A program made the position numbers and the translations under genes. From Alphaproteobacteria bacterium (lineage in GTDB: Bacteria > Pseudomonadota > Alphaproteobacteria > Rhodobacterales > Rhodobacteraceae), in NCBI GenBank assembly GCA_003696705.1, contig RFGD01000478.1, forward strand, positions 1 through 14,503: 14,503 bases of DNA, read 5' to 3'. The notes below the pieces were generated by a model. That model was not told where the DNA came from. It did not search any database and saw nothing but the letters and a program-made list of their open reading frames with translations. This document shows, one piece after another, positions 1-5,957 of this stretch (positions are counted from its first letter, which is position 1; each line of letters opens with the position of its first letter).

Positions 1-168
1 GACGATCACGGCTCGGACGACCATGGTGACGACCACAGCTCCGACGATCACGGCTCGGACGACCATGGCGATGACCACAGCTCCGACGACCACGGCTCGG
101 ACGACCATGGCGATGACCACAGCTCCGACGACCACGGCTCGGACGACCACGGTGATGACCACAGCTCC
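1..168 (+). repeat. Four tandem 42-bp coding repeats
   Basis: Copies lie at 1-42, 43-84, 85-126 and 127-168, with a degenerate continuation to about 250. Adjacent copies differ by two, one and two bases. Every difference is a third-position change (codons 2, 8, 9 and 10 of the unit), so all four encode the same 14 residues. The array may extend leftwards beyond the window. Confidence 0.95.
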
Positions 169-612
169 GATGACCACAGCTCGGATGACCACGGGTCCGA
201 CAGCGACGGCTCGGACGATTACGGGTCGGATGACCACAGCTCGGACGATGGCTATGACAGCTACGACAGCGGCGATGACGGCAGCGATTCGAGCGAAGAG
301 AGCGGGTCGGGCAGCGAGAGCGGATCGAGCGGCTCCGGCAACCCGGGCAACAACAAGGACGTGGGGAACGCCGGCGAGACGCCCAACGGCGAACCCGATT
401 GGGGTGCCGGCGATGTCGGCATGAGCGATGCAGGCCCGAAGGCCCCGAAATCCGTCGGCAAGGGCGGCGGTAGCAGCGGCGGCGGTGGCGGTGGCGGCGG
501 TGGGTCGTCTTCTGGCTCGTCGTCATCGGGCGGCTCGATCGACACGGACGGCGACGGCATCCCGGACGATCTGGACCCCGACGCCGACGGCGACGGCATC
601 CCCGACAGCTGA
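1..612 (+). CDS. Asp/His/Ser-rich repeat protein with C-terminal TSP3-like calcium motifs (5' partial)
   Basis: The frame is open from the first base of the window and ends at TGA 610-612, so 203 codons are visible and the N terminus is missing. Residues 1-56 are four exact copies of the 14-residue unit DDHGSDDHGDDHSS. Residues 57-95 are decayed versions with Tyr and extra Gly. Residues 96-120 are Ser/Gly/Glu-rich. A Gly/Ser linker with a run of nine Gly lies around residues 155-178. The last 24 residues hold two nearly identical motifs, DTDGDGIPDD and DADGDGIPDS, the DxDxDG calcium-binding pattern of thrombospondin type 3 repeats, which is typical of exported proteins. No enzymatic domain is visible, and no signal peptide can be judged because the start is cut off. 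The chain is extremely acidic, so metal binding (calcium by the tail, perhaps other divalent ions by His/Asp) is an inference. I do not recognise the gene. A GTG at 361 could be called as a start but would discard the repeats. Confidence 0.75.
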   Translation, partial: DDHGSDDHGDDHSSDDHGSDDHGDDHSSDDHGSDDHGDDHSSDDHGSDDHGDDHSSDDHSSDDHGSDSDGSDDYGSDDHSSDDGYDSYDSGDDGSDSSEESGSGSESGSSGSGNPGNNKDVGNAGETPNGEPDWGAGDVGMSDAGPKAPKSVGKGGGSSGGGGGGGGGSSSGSSSSGGSIDTDGDGIPDDLDPDADGDGIPDS

Positions 613-639
613 GGCAGACGACCGGGCGACAGGCGAAAC

Positions 640-672
640 GGCGGCGCGGGCGCGGAAACGGCCCGCGCCGCC
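640..672 (+). terminator. Hairpin after the repeat-protein gene, possible terminator
   Basis: Arms 640-651 and 661-672 are perfectly complementary (12 bp, almost all G-C) around a nine-base loop, starting 28 bases after the stop codon at 612. No T-run follows, so it is not a classical intrinsic terminator. It may end transcription with Rho or protect the 3' end. The rest of the gap (673-791) holds only the dyad at 744-759 and the fabD ribosome binding site; I see no convincing promoter for fabD. Confidence 0.45.
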
Positions 673-743
673 CTCCGTCAGGCAGGCCGCCGCTCGCACG
701 CCGCGCATGTCGCGCATCCTTCGCGCTGGACCTGGAGCCCCTG

Positions 744-759
744 CGAAGCTAGAGCTTCG
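744..759. promoter_or_regulatory. Inverted repeat upstream of fabD, possible operator
   Basis: CGAAGCT-AG-AGCTTCG is a perfect dyad with 7-base arms, 32 bases before the fabD start. A second small palindrome, TCACGTGA, lies at 768-775. No T-run follows, so an operator or part of the leader is more likely than a terminator. I do not recognise the motif of any specific regulator. Confidence 0.3.
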
Positions 760-791
760 GGCGGTAATCACGTGAAAGGGAAAGCATAGCC

Positions 792-1739
792 GTGAAGCGC
801 GCATTCGTATTTCCGGGCCAGGGGGCGCAGACCGTCGGCATGGGCAAGGATCTGGCCGACGCCTACCCCGCGGCCAAGGCCGTGTTCGAGGAGGTCGACG
901 ACGCCCTTGGCGAACGCCTGAGCCACCTTATCTGGCACGGCGACGCCGAGGAACTGACGCTGACGCGGAATGCCCAGCCGGCGCTGATGGCGACCTCGCT
1001 TGCCGCGATGCGCGCGCTCGAGGCCGAGGGCGTCACCGTCGAGGCAGCCGCCTTCGTTGCAGGGCATTCGCTGGGCGAATACTCGGCACTTGCGGCGGCG
1101 GGTTCACTGACGGTCGCCGATGCGGCGCGGCTGTTGCGCACCCGCGGCGAGGCGATGCAGTCGGCCGTCCCCGTCGGCGTCGGGGCCATGGCGGCGATCC
1201 TGGGCCTCGACTTCGAAACGGTCCGCGAGATTGCCGCCGAAGCGGCCGGCGACGAGGTCTGCGAAGCGGCCAATGACAACGATCCGGCGCAGGTCGTCGT
1301 CTCGGGCCACCGGGCGGCCGTGGAAAGGGCGATTGAGCTTGCCAAGAAGAGGGGCGCGCGGCGCGCGATCCTTCTGCCCGTGTCGGCACCGTTTCATTGC
1401 AGCTTGATGGAGCCTGCCGCCCGCGTCATGGCCGAGGCGCTGGCCGAGGTCGATCTGAAGGCGCCCCGCGTGCCCCTGGTCGCGAATGTGCGTGCCAGCG
1501 CGGTGACGGACCCCGGGACCATCCGGGCGCTTCTTGTCGAACAGGTCACCGGGTCGGTCCGCTGGCGCGAGAGCGTGCAGTACATGGTGGCCGAAGGGGT
1601 GGGTGAATTCTGGGAAATTGGCGCGGGCAAGGCGCTTTCGGGCATGATCCGGCGCATCGAGAAGGGCGCGGCGACGCGAACGGTCGGCTCGCCCGACGAG
1701 GTGCGCGCGGCCGCCGAAACGATCAGGGGAGAAGGGTAA
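792..1739 (+). CDS. fabD: Malonyl-CoA:ACP transacylase FabD
   Basis: FabD moves the malonyl group from malonyl-CoA to the phosphopantetheine arm of acyl carrier protein, supplying the extender unit for type II fatty acid synthesis in the cytoplasm. The 315-residue product has the family's usual length (E. coli FabD is 309). It opens with the typical PGQGAQ (residues 8-13). The nucleophile is Ser93 in GHSLGEYSAL, with Arg118 in the RTRGEAMQ stretch and catalytic His202 in SAPFHCSLM. The start is GTG at 792, preceded by AAAGGGA about 11 bases upstream; beginning here gives the normal FabD N terminus. The TAA stop at 1737-1739 overlaps the fabG ATG by one base, so the two are very probably translationally coupled. 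All key residues are present and nothing suggests damage. Confidence 0.97.
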   Translation: MKRAFVFPGQGAQTVGMGKDLADAYPAAKAVFEEVDDALGERLSHLIWHGDAEELTLTRNAQPALMATSLAAMRALEAEGVTVEAAAFVAGHSLGEYSALAAAGSLTVADAARLLRTRGEAMQSAVPVGVGAMAAILGLDFETVREIAAEAAGDEVCEAANDNDPAQVVVSGHRAAVERAIELAKKRGARRAILLPVSAPFHCSLMEPAARVMAEALAEVDLKAPRVPLVANVRASAVTDPGTIRALLVEQVTGSVRWRESVQYMVAEGVGEFWEIGAGKALSGMIRRIEKGAATRTVGSPDEVRAAAETIRGEG

Positions 1740-2476
1740 TGTTCGATCTTTCCGGAAAGAACGCGCTTGTCACGGGCGCTTCTGGCGGCATCGGCGGCGC
1801 GATCGCGCGCGCGTTGCACGGGGCGGGCGCGACCGTGGCCATCTCGGGAACGCGCGAAGCGCCGCTGGCCGAGCTTGCCGACGCGCTTGGGCAGCGGGTC
1901 CATGTGCTGAGCTGCGATCTCTCCGACGCCGAGGCGGTCGAGGCCCTGCCGAAACGTGCGGCCGAGGCGATGGGTTCGGTCGACATCCTGGTCAACAATG
2001 CCGGGATCACGCGCGACAATCTGTTCATGCGCATGTCGGACGAGGACTGGCAGAAGGTCCTTGACGTCAACCTGACCGCGACGATGCGGCTTTGTCGCGG
2101 CGTCATGCGCGGCATGATGAAGGCGCGATGGGGGCGCATCGTCAACATCTCGTCGGTCGTGGGCGCCACGGGGAACCCAGGTCAGGCGAACTATGCGGCC
2201 TCGAAGGCGGGCATGGTCGGCATGTCGAAGTCGATCGCCGCCGAGGTTGCGAGCCGCGGCATCACGGTCAACTGCGTCGCCCCCGGCTTCATCGCGACGG
2301 CGATGACAGACAAGCTGAACGACGAGCAGAAGGCGCGGATCAACGCCCAGATCCCGGCCGCCCGCATGGGCACGCCCGAGGAGGTCGCCGCCGCCGTTCT
2401 CTTCCTTGCCAGCCCCGAGGCCGCCTATGTCACTGGAACCACGGTGCATGTGAACGGCGGCATGGCCATGATCTGA
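1739..2476 (+). CDS. fabG: 3-oxoacyl-ACP reductase FabG
   Basis: FabG carries out the NADPH-dependent reduction of 3-oxoacyl-ACP to (R)-3-hydroxyacyl-ACP, the first reduction of each elongation round. It is a short-chain dehydrogenase/reductase of 245 residues, matching the family norm. The cofactor-binding TGASGGIG is at residues 13-20 and NNAG at 86-89. The catalytic set is Asn111, Ser139 (in NISSVVG), Tyr152 and Lys156 (in NYAASK). The C terminus GTTVHVNGGMAMI is typical of FabG. The ATG overlaps the fabD stop and is preceded by a purine-rich GGGGAGAAGG. A 172-base gap follows before acpP, which has its own promoter, so fabD-fabG form a separate coupled pair. Many short-chain dehydrogenases look alike, but the position between fabD and acpP settles the identity. 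Confidence 0.97.
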   Translation: MFDLSGKNALVTGASGGIGGAIARALHGAGATVAISGTREAPLAELADALGQRVHVLSCDLSDAEAVEALPKRAAEAMGSVDILVNNAGITRDNLFMRMSDEDWQKVLDVNLTATMRLCRGVMRGMMKARWGRIVNISSVVGATGNPGQANYAASKAGMVGMSKSIAAEVASRGITVNCVAPGFIATAMTDKLNDEQKARINAQIPAARMGTPEEVAAAVLFLASPEAAYVTGTTVHVNGGMAMI

Positions 2477-2501
2477 GGATCGGAAAGGCCTGCGAAAGCG
2501 T

Positions 2502-2529
2502 TTGCCTTGCGGAAATCATGTGCTATAGG
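2502..2529 (+). promoter_or_regulatory. Predicted acpP promoter
   Basis: TTGCCT (2502-2507) and TATAGG (2524-2529) are 16 bases apart, with a TG pair at 2521-2522 just upstream of the -10. It lies between fabG and acpP, where a dedicated promoter is expected because acyl carrier protein is needed in large excess over the enzymes. Transcription would start near 2536, leaving a leader of about 110 bases. The assignment is by eye. Confidence 0.6.
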
Positions 2530-2545
2530 CGGCGCGAGTTTGCCG

Positions 2546-2624
2546 GGGGCGTGCGCCCCGCGGTCCCCGCTTCGGCGGGCCAGGCAGTGCCATCGGGCAC
2601 GTCAACTGAACGGGAACGCTCCCG
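2546..2624 (+). promoter_or_regulatory. Structured acpP leader with four successive tetraloop-type hairpins
   Basis: Four hairpins of identical design (5-bp stem, 4-base loop, 14 bases in all) follow each other: 2546-2559 (GGGGC/GCCCC), 2566-2579 (CCCGC/GCGGG, with the very stable C-TTCG-G loop), 2587-2600 (GTGCC/GGCAC) and 2611-2624 (CGGGA/TCCCG). They fill most of the predicted leader and end about a dozen bases before the ribosome binding site. They could stabilise an abundant message or control its translation. No known riboswitch is recognised. Confidence 0.5.
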
Positions 2625-2648
2625 AGCGAAAGAAATGAGGTTCAAGAG

Positions 2649-2882
2649 ATGAGCGACATCGCAGATCGCGTGAAGAAGATCGTTGTGGAACACCTTGGCG
2701 TGGACGAGGAGAAGGTCACCGAGAGCGCCTCGTTCATCGATGACCTTGGTGCCGACAGCCTCGACACGGTGGAACTGGTCATGGCGTTCGAGGAGGAGTT
2801 CGGCATCGAGATCCCGGACGACGCGGCCGAGACGATCCAGACGGTCGGCGACGCGGTGAAGTTCATCACCGACGCGTCCTGA
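2649..2882 (+). CDS. acpP: Acyl carrier protein AcpP
   Basis: This is the small acidic carrier to which growing fatty acyl chains are bound during type II synthesis. It is 77 residues long, as expected (E. coli AcpP is 78). Ser37 in GADSLDTVELVMA is the site where 4'-phosphopantetheine is attached by holo-ACP synthase. The following helix with AFEEEFGIEIPD is the conserved partner-binding surface. The ATG at 2649 is preceded by a GAGG at 2637-2640. The gene has its own promoter and structured leader upstream and a strong terminator downstream, so it is probably a single-gene transcript expressed more than fabD-fabG and fabF. Its products act as substrate for FabD, FabG and FabF encoded alongside. 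Confidence 0.98.
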   Translation: MSDIADRVKKIVVEHLGVDEEKVTESASFIDDLGADSLDTVELVMAFEEEFGIEIPDDAAETIQTVGDAVKFITDAS

Positions 2883-2907
2883 GCGGCGCCCCAACCGACC
2901 GAACGAG

Positions 2908-2938
2908 GCGGCGCCCCAAGGGGCGCCGCTTTCGGTTT
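2908..2938 (+). terminator. Intrinsic terminator of acpP
   Basis: The arms GCGGCGCCCC (2908-2917) and GGGGCGCCGC (2920-2929) form a perfect stem of up to 10 bp, closed in practice by a CAAG loop, followed by TTTCGGTTT. It lies 25 bases after the acpP stop. The left arm is duplicated directly upstream (GCGGCGCCCCAA at 2883-2894), so the right arm has two possible partners. The rest of the gap to fabF contains only a weak promoter candidate. Confidence 0.8.
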
Positions 2939-2993
2939 CCGGGCCGGTCTGGCGCAGCTTCGCCGAGCGGGCCGGTGCCGCCGGGCAGAGAGC

Positions 2994-3021
2994 TTGCCCA
3001 CGGGCGGCGATGACGTGTATT
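2994..3021 (+). promoter_or_regulatory. Weak promoter candidate for fabF-mltG
   Basis: TTGCCC (2994-2999) and TGTATT (3016-3021) are spaced 16 bases apart, downstream of the acpP terminator and 36 bases before the fabF start. A promoter is expected here because the terminator should isolate fabF from acpP, but the -10 match is poor. Confidence 0.3.
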
Positions 3022-3057
3022 CGGGAACGAACCGAGACAGGCAGGAAAGGCAGATCT

Positions 3058-4320
3058 ATGCGGCGAGTGGTTGTGACCGGCCTTGGCATGGTGTCCCCCT
3101 TGGCATGCGGGGTCGAGGAAAGCTGGAAGCGTCTCCTCGAGGGCCGCTCGGGCGCCGGCACCATCACCCGCTTCGACCCCGAGCGCGTGACCACGAAATA
3201 TGCCTGCGAGATCCCGTTCGGCGATGGAACGGACGGCACGTTCAATCCTGACGACTGGATGGAGCCGAAGGAGCGTCGCAAGGTCGACGATTTCATCCTT
3301 TACGCGATGGCGGCGGCGACCCAGGCGGTCGAGCATTCGGGCTGGACGCCGGAAACCGAGGAAGACCGCTGTCGCACCGGGGTCATGATCGGTTCGGGAA
3401 TCGGCGGGTTGACGTCGATCGCGGACACGGCCGTCCTTCTGAAAGAGCGGGGCCCGCGCCGTGTCTCTCCTTTCTTCATTCCCGGGGCACTGATCAATCT
3501 GGCGTCGGGGCAGGTCTCGATCCGGTTCGGATTCAAGGGCCCGAATCATTCGGTGGTGACGGCCTGCGCGACCGGCGCGCATGCGATCGGCGATGCGGCC
3601 AGGCTCATTCAGCACGGAGACGCCGACGTGATGGTTGCCGGCGGCGCCGAGGCGCCGATCTCGGAAATCGGCATTGCCGGGTTCAACGCCTGCAAGGCGC
3701 TGTCGACGAAGTGGGCGGACGCCCCCGAGCGCGCCTCGAGGCCGTGGGATCGCGACCGCGACGGCTTCGTGATGGGAGAGGGCGCAGGGGTCGTGGTGCT
3801 TGAGGAATACGAGCACGCCAAGGCGCGGGGCGCGACGATATATGCCGAAGTTCTCGGCTATGGCCTGTCGGGCGACGCCTACCACATCACCGCCCCGGCC
3901 GAGGATGGCGAAGGCGGCGAGCGCGCCATCCGGGCTGCCTTGGCGGATGCGCGTCTTTCGGGCGCCGACGTCGATTACGTGAACGCCCACGGCACGTCCA
4001 CGATGGCCGACACGATCGAGCTTGCTGCCGTCGAGCGTGTCCTCGGCGATGCTGCCGCTTCGGCGACCATGTCCTCGACCAAGTCGGCCACGGGCCATCT
4101 TCTGGGGGCGGCCGGTGCGGTCGAAGCGATCTTCTGCATCCTTGCCGTGCGTGACCAGATCGCGCCGCCGACGCTGAACCTCGAGAACCCCGCCGCCGAG
4201 GCGCGCATCGACCTGGCCCCGCTCCGGGCGGTGCCGCGCAAGATCGACGTGGCGTTGTCGAACTCGTTCGGCTTCGGCGGAACGAATGCCGCACTGATCG
4301 TCGGGAGGGTCCGCGACTGA
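3058..4320 (+). CDS. fabF: 3-oxoacyl-ACP synthase II FabF
   Basis: FabF condenses malonyl-ACP with an acyl-ACP, with loss of CO2, to lengthen the fatty acid by two carbons. From the ATG at 3058 the protein is 420 residues (E. coli FabF is 413) and begins with the canonical MRRVVVTGLGMVSPL. An ATG at 3010 would add 16 residues with no family resemblance, whereas AGGAAAGG sits 8 bases before 3058, so 3058 is preferred. The nucleophile is Cys170 in TACATGAH. The decarboxylation histidines are His311 in NAHGTST and His347 in KSATGHLLGAAG, where Lys342 also lies. The glycine-rich SFGFGGTNA tail is present. Its TGA overlaps the mltG ATG (TGATG), indicating coupled translation. Confidence 0.97.
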   Translation: MRRVVVTGLGMVSPLACGVEESWKRLLEGRSGAGTITRFDPERVTTKYACEIPFGDGTDGTFNPDDWMEPKERRKVDDFILYAMAAATQAVEHSGWTPETEEDRCRTGVMIGSGIGGLTSIADTAVLLKERGPRRVSPFFIPGALINLASGQVSIRFGFKGPNHSVVTACATGAHAIGDAARLIQHGDADVMVAGGAEAPISEIGIAGFNACKALSTKWADAPERASRPWDRDRDGFVMGEGAGVVVLEEYEHAKARGATIYAEVLGYGLSGDAYHITAPAEDGEGGERAIRAALADARLSGADVDYVNAHGTSTMADTIELAAVERVLGDAAASATMSSTKSATGHLLGAAGAVEAIFCILAVRDQIAPPTLNLENPAAEARIDLAPLRAVPRKIDVALSNSFGFGGTNAALIVGRVRD

Positions 4321-5474
4321 TGTGGAAGCATGTCGCGTCCACGGCGCTGACCCTGGCGATCGTCGCACTTCTTGGGATCGTCGCGGCAATCGGCTGGGGC
4401 CAGCGAAAGTTCGTTGAGGAAGGGCCGCTTGCCAGGGCGATCTGCTTTCAGGTGCCGCGCGGCGCGACCATGCGTACGGTTGCCGACAAGCTCGAGGCCG
4501 ATGGCGCGATCGCAAGCCGCACGATCTTCCTTGTTGCGGCGAACTACTCGGATCGGGCGCGACAGCTGAAGGCCGGCAGTTTCCGCATTCCGGCCCGGGC
4601 CTCGATGGCCGAGATCCTGGACACGTTGACGCGGGCCGGGCGCAACACGTGCGGGACCGATATCATCGCGCGCATCGGTGTCACCCAGTCGCAGGTGGTG
4701 ATCCGCGAACTCGAGCCCGAGAGCAACCGATACGAGGAAGTGGCGGCATTCGCGCTGGACGCCGAAGACCGGCCCGAGGCCTATGCGAAGGCGCTTGAGG
4801 ACCCGGCGACGCGCCTGCGCGTGGCCGTCGCCGAGGGCACGACGTCCTGGCAGGTTGTAAACGAACTGGGGAAGGTCGACTTCCTGTCCGGCGAGCCGTC
4901 GGAGGTGCCGCCCGAAGGGTGGCTCGCACCCGAGAGCTACGAGGTCGAGAAAGGCGCGGACCGGGATGCCCTTCTGGCGCGCATGCGCGCGCGGCAGGAA
5001 GAGATTCTGGCCGAGCTTTGGCCCGAGCGCGACGAGGATCTGCCCATCAAGACGCCCGAGGAGGCGCTGATCCTCGCCTCGATCATCGAGAAGGAAACCG
5101 GTGTTCCGGACGAACGGCGCCTTGTCGCCTCGGTCTTCGTCAACAGGCTTCGCAAGGGCATGCGCCTGCAGACCGATCCGACGGTCGTCTACGGGATCAC
5201 ACAGGGCAAGGGGCCGCTTGGGCGCGGTCTTCGCCAAAGCGAGCTCCGCGCGGAAACCCCCTACAATACCTATGTGATCGACGGCTTGCCGCCGACGCCG
5301 ATCTGCAACCCGGGGCGCGCGTCGATCGAGGCGGCGCTGCATCCCGCGGATTCGCCCTATGTGTTCTTTGTCGCCGATGGTTCGGGCGGTCACGCCTTTG
5401 CGGCGACCATCGAAGAGCACAACAGGAACGTTGCCAAGTGGCGCGAGATCGAGCGCGCGCGCGGAAAGAACTGA
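4320..5474 (+). CDS. mltG: Endolytic murein transglycosylase MltG (YceG-like)
   Basis: MltG cleaves nascent peptidoglycan strands internally at the outer face of the inner membrane and helps set glycan chain length. The 384-residue protein has one N-terminal membrane segment (about residues 7-26) and a short LysM-like region after it (VPRGATMRTVADKL, 45-58). The C-terminal YceG domain carries ASIIEKETG, where Glu257 corresponds to the catalytic glutamate of E. coli MltG. Further family signatures are LQTDPTVVYG (283-292), NTYVIDGLPPTPICNPG (316-332) and ALHPADSPYVFFVA (339-352). It is somewhat longer than E. coli MltG (340), mainly in the middle. It overlaps the fabF stop and is the last gene before the gene transfer agent cluster. 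Older annotations often call this family aminodeoxychorismate lyase, which is a misnomer. Confidence 0.95.
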   Translation: MWKHVASTALTLAIVALLGIVAAIGWGQRKFVEEGPLARAICFQVPRGATMRTVADKLEADGAIASRTIFLVAANYSDRARQLKAGSFRIPARASMAEILDTLTRAGRNTCGTDIIARIGVTQSQVVIRELEPESNRYEEVAAFALDAEDRPEAYAKALEDPATRLRVAVAEGTTSWQVVNELGKVDFLSGEPSEVPPEGWLAPESYEVEKGADRDALLARMRARQEEILAELWPERDEDLPIKTPEEALILASIIEKETGVPDERRLVASVFVNRLRKGMRLQTDPTVVYGITQGKGPLGRGLRQSELRAETPYNTYVIDGLPPTPICNPGRASIEAALHPADSPYVFFVADGSGGHAFAATIEEHNRNVAKWREIERARGKN

Positions 5475-5494
5475 CACAACCGGAAAGAAAGCTC

Positions 5495-5523
5495 TTGACT
5501 ATGCGAACGCCTTAAGGTATAAG
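5495..5523 (+). promoter_or_regulatory. Predicted sigma70-type promoter ahead of the gene transfer agent genes
   Basis: TTGACT (5495-5500) and TATAAG (5518-5523) are separated by exactly 17 bases, the best promoter match in the window. The palindrome CCTTAAGG (5510-5517) directly abuts the -10 and could be part of an operator. The element lies 21 bases after the mltG stop and about 105 bases before g1. In R. capsulatus gene transfer agent expression depends on the activator GafA and on CtrA signalling; I see no full CtrA site (TTAA-N7-TTAA) here. Confidence 0.65.
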
Positions 5524-5547
5524 TCAGGGCAAGCTGGAACAAGTGCG

Positions 5548-5588
5548 GAAGCGGCGGGGGCCATGACGCCCCGGCCGCTTCTTGCGTT
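5548..5588 (+). terminator. Terminator or attenuator between the promoter and g1
   Basis: Arms 5548-5561 and 5568-5581 pair over 14 positions with a single G-G mismatch, around the loop CATGAC, and are followed by the T-rich TTGCGTTTCG. It may end the fabF-mltG transcript, but it also lies only about 25 bases after the predicted start of the 5495-5523 promoter. It would therefore stop most transcripts from that promoter unless read through. Confidence 0.6.
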
Positions 5589-5627
5589 TCGCGTGCGGAC
5601 GGCGCGAGGAAAGGACTTTCTCGACGA

Positions 5628-5957
5628 ATGACGACGCAGAAGTCGCCCGGCCGCGGCGCCGACGATCTGTTGGCGCGCGCCCGTCGGCAATACAGGCGAA
5701 TGAGTGAGGCTCTTGGAGCCCTGATCGACAGAATGATGAGGGGAGAGACGGTCGAGGCGCGAGAGGCCGAGCGGCTTCTGCGCGACCACATGCGCGTCTT
5801 GAACCTTGCACTTGAACAGGAGGCGAAAGTTGCAGAGCGCCGAAGACAGGAGGCGCCCGGTGAAGGCGGTGTCCTCGACCTTGATCGGGCAAGGGCCGAG
5901 ATCGCTCGGCGAATTGCTCGCCTCGGCGGGGCCGGAAGCAGTGGAGGCGTTTCTTGA
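5628..5957 (+). CDS. Gene transfer agent small terminase subunit (g1 homologue)
   Basis: First gene of the RcGTA-like cluster, 109 residues and strongly charged, with predicted long helices. The stretch DHMRVLNLALEQEAKVAERRRQ is probably coiled. In RcGTA, g1 encodes an unusual small terminase that lacks the DNA-binding domain of phage homologues and assembles with the large terminase for headful-type packaging of host DNA. Similarity is inferred from position, length and helical, charged character; there is no catalytic motif to check. The ATG at 5628 follows GAGGAAAGGA by about 12 bases; an in-frame ATG at 5701 is an alternative start. Its 3' end overlaps the start of the large terminase gene by nearly 100 bases in another frame. 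Confidence 0.75.
   Translation: MTTQKSPGRGADDLLARARRQYRRMSEALGALIDRMMRGETVEAREAERLLRDHMRVLNLALEQEAKVAERRRQEAPGEGGVLDLDRARAEIARRIARLGGAGSSGGVS
5848..5853 (+). promoter_or_regulatory. Ribosome binding site that sets the large terminase start
   Basis: AGGAGG lies inside g1, six bases before GTG 5860. It is the strongest Shine-Dalgarno match near any candidate start of the large terminase frame and is the reason for choosing 5860. Confidence 0.7.

Noticed and set aside
23..424. Thr/Ala/Met-rich 133-codon frame on the + strand over the repeat array
   Set aside because: It is the +1-shifted reading of the 42-base repeats. The frame ending at 612 is open from the edge, shows only synonymous repeat changes and ends in calcium-binding motifs, so it is the real one.
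3010..3057. Longer FabF start at ATG 3010
   Set aside because: The 16 added residues have no resemblance to FabF, and a good ribosome binding site precedes ATG 3058, which gives the canonical N terminus.
2866..5477. Long minus-strand frames of 549 and 500 codons opposite fabF and mltG
   Set aside because: They lie antisense to clear fabF and mltG and have low-complexity Arg/Pro/Ala-rich translations, so they are shadows of third-position GC bias.
5806..5859. Longer large terminase start at TTG 5806
   Set aside because: TTG is a rare start and lacks a nearby Shine-Dalgarno, whereas GTG 5860 has a perfect AGGAGG six bases upstream.
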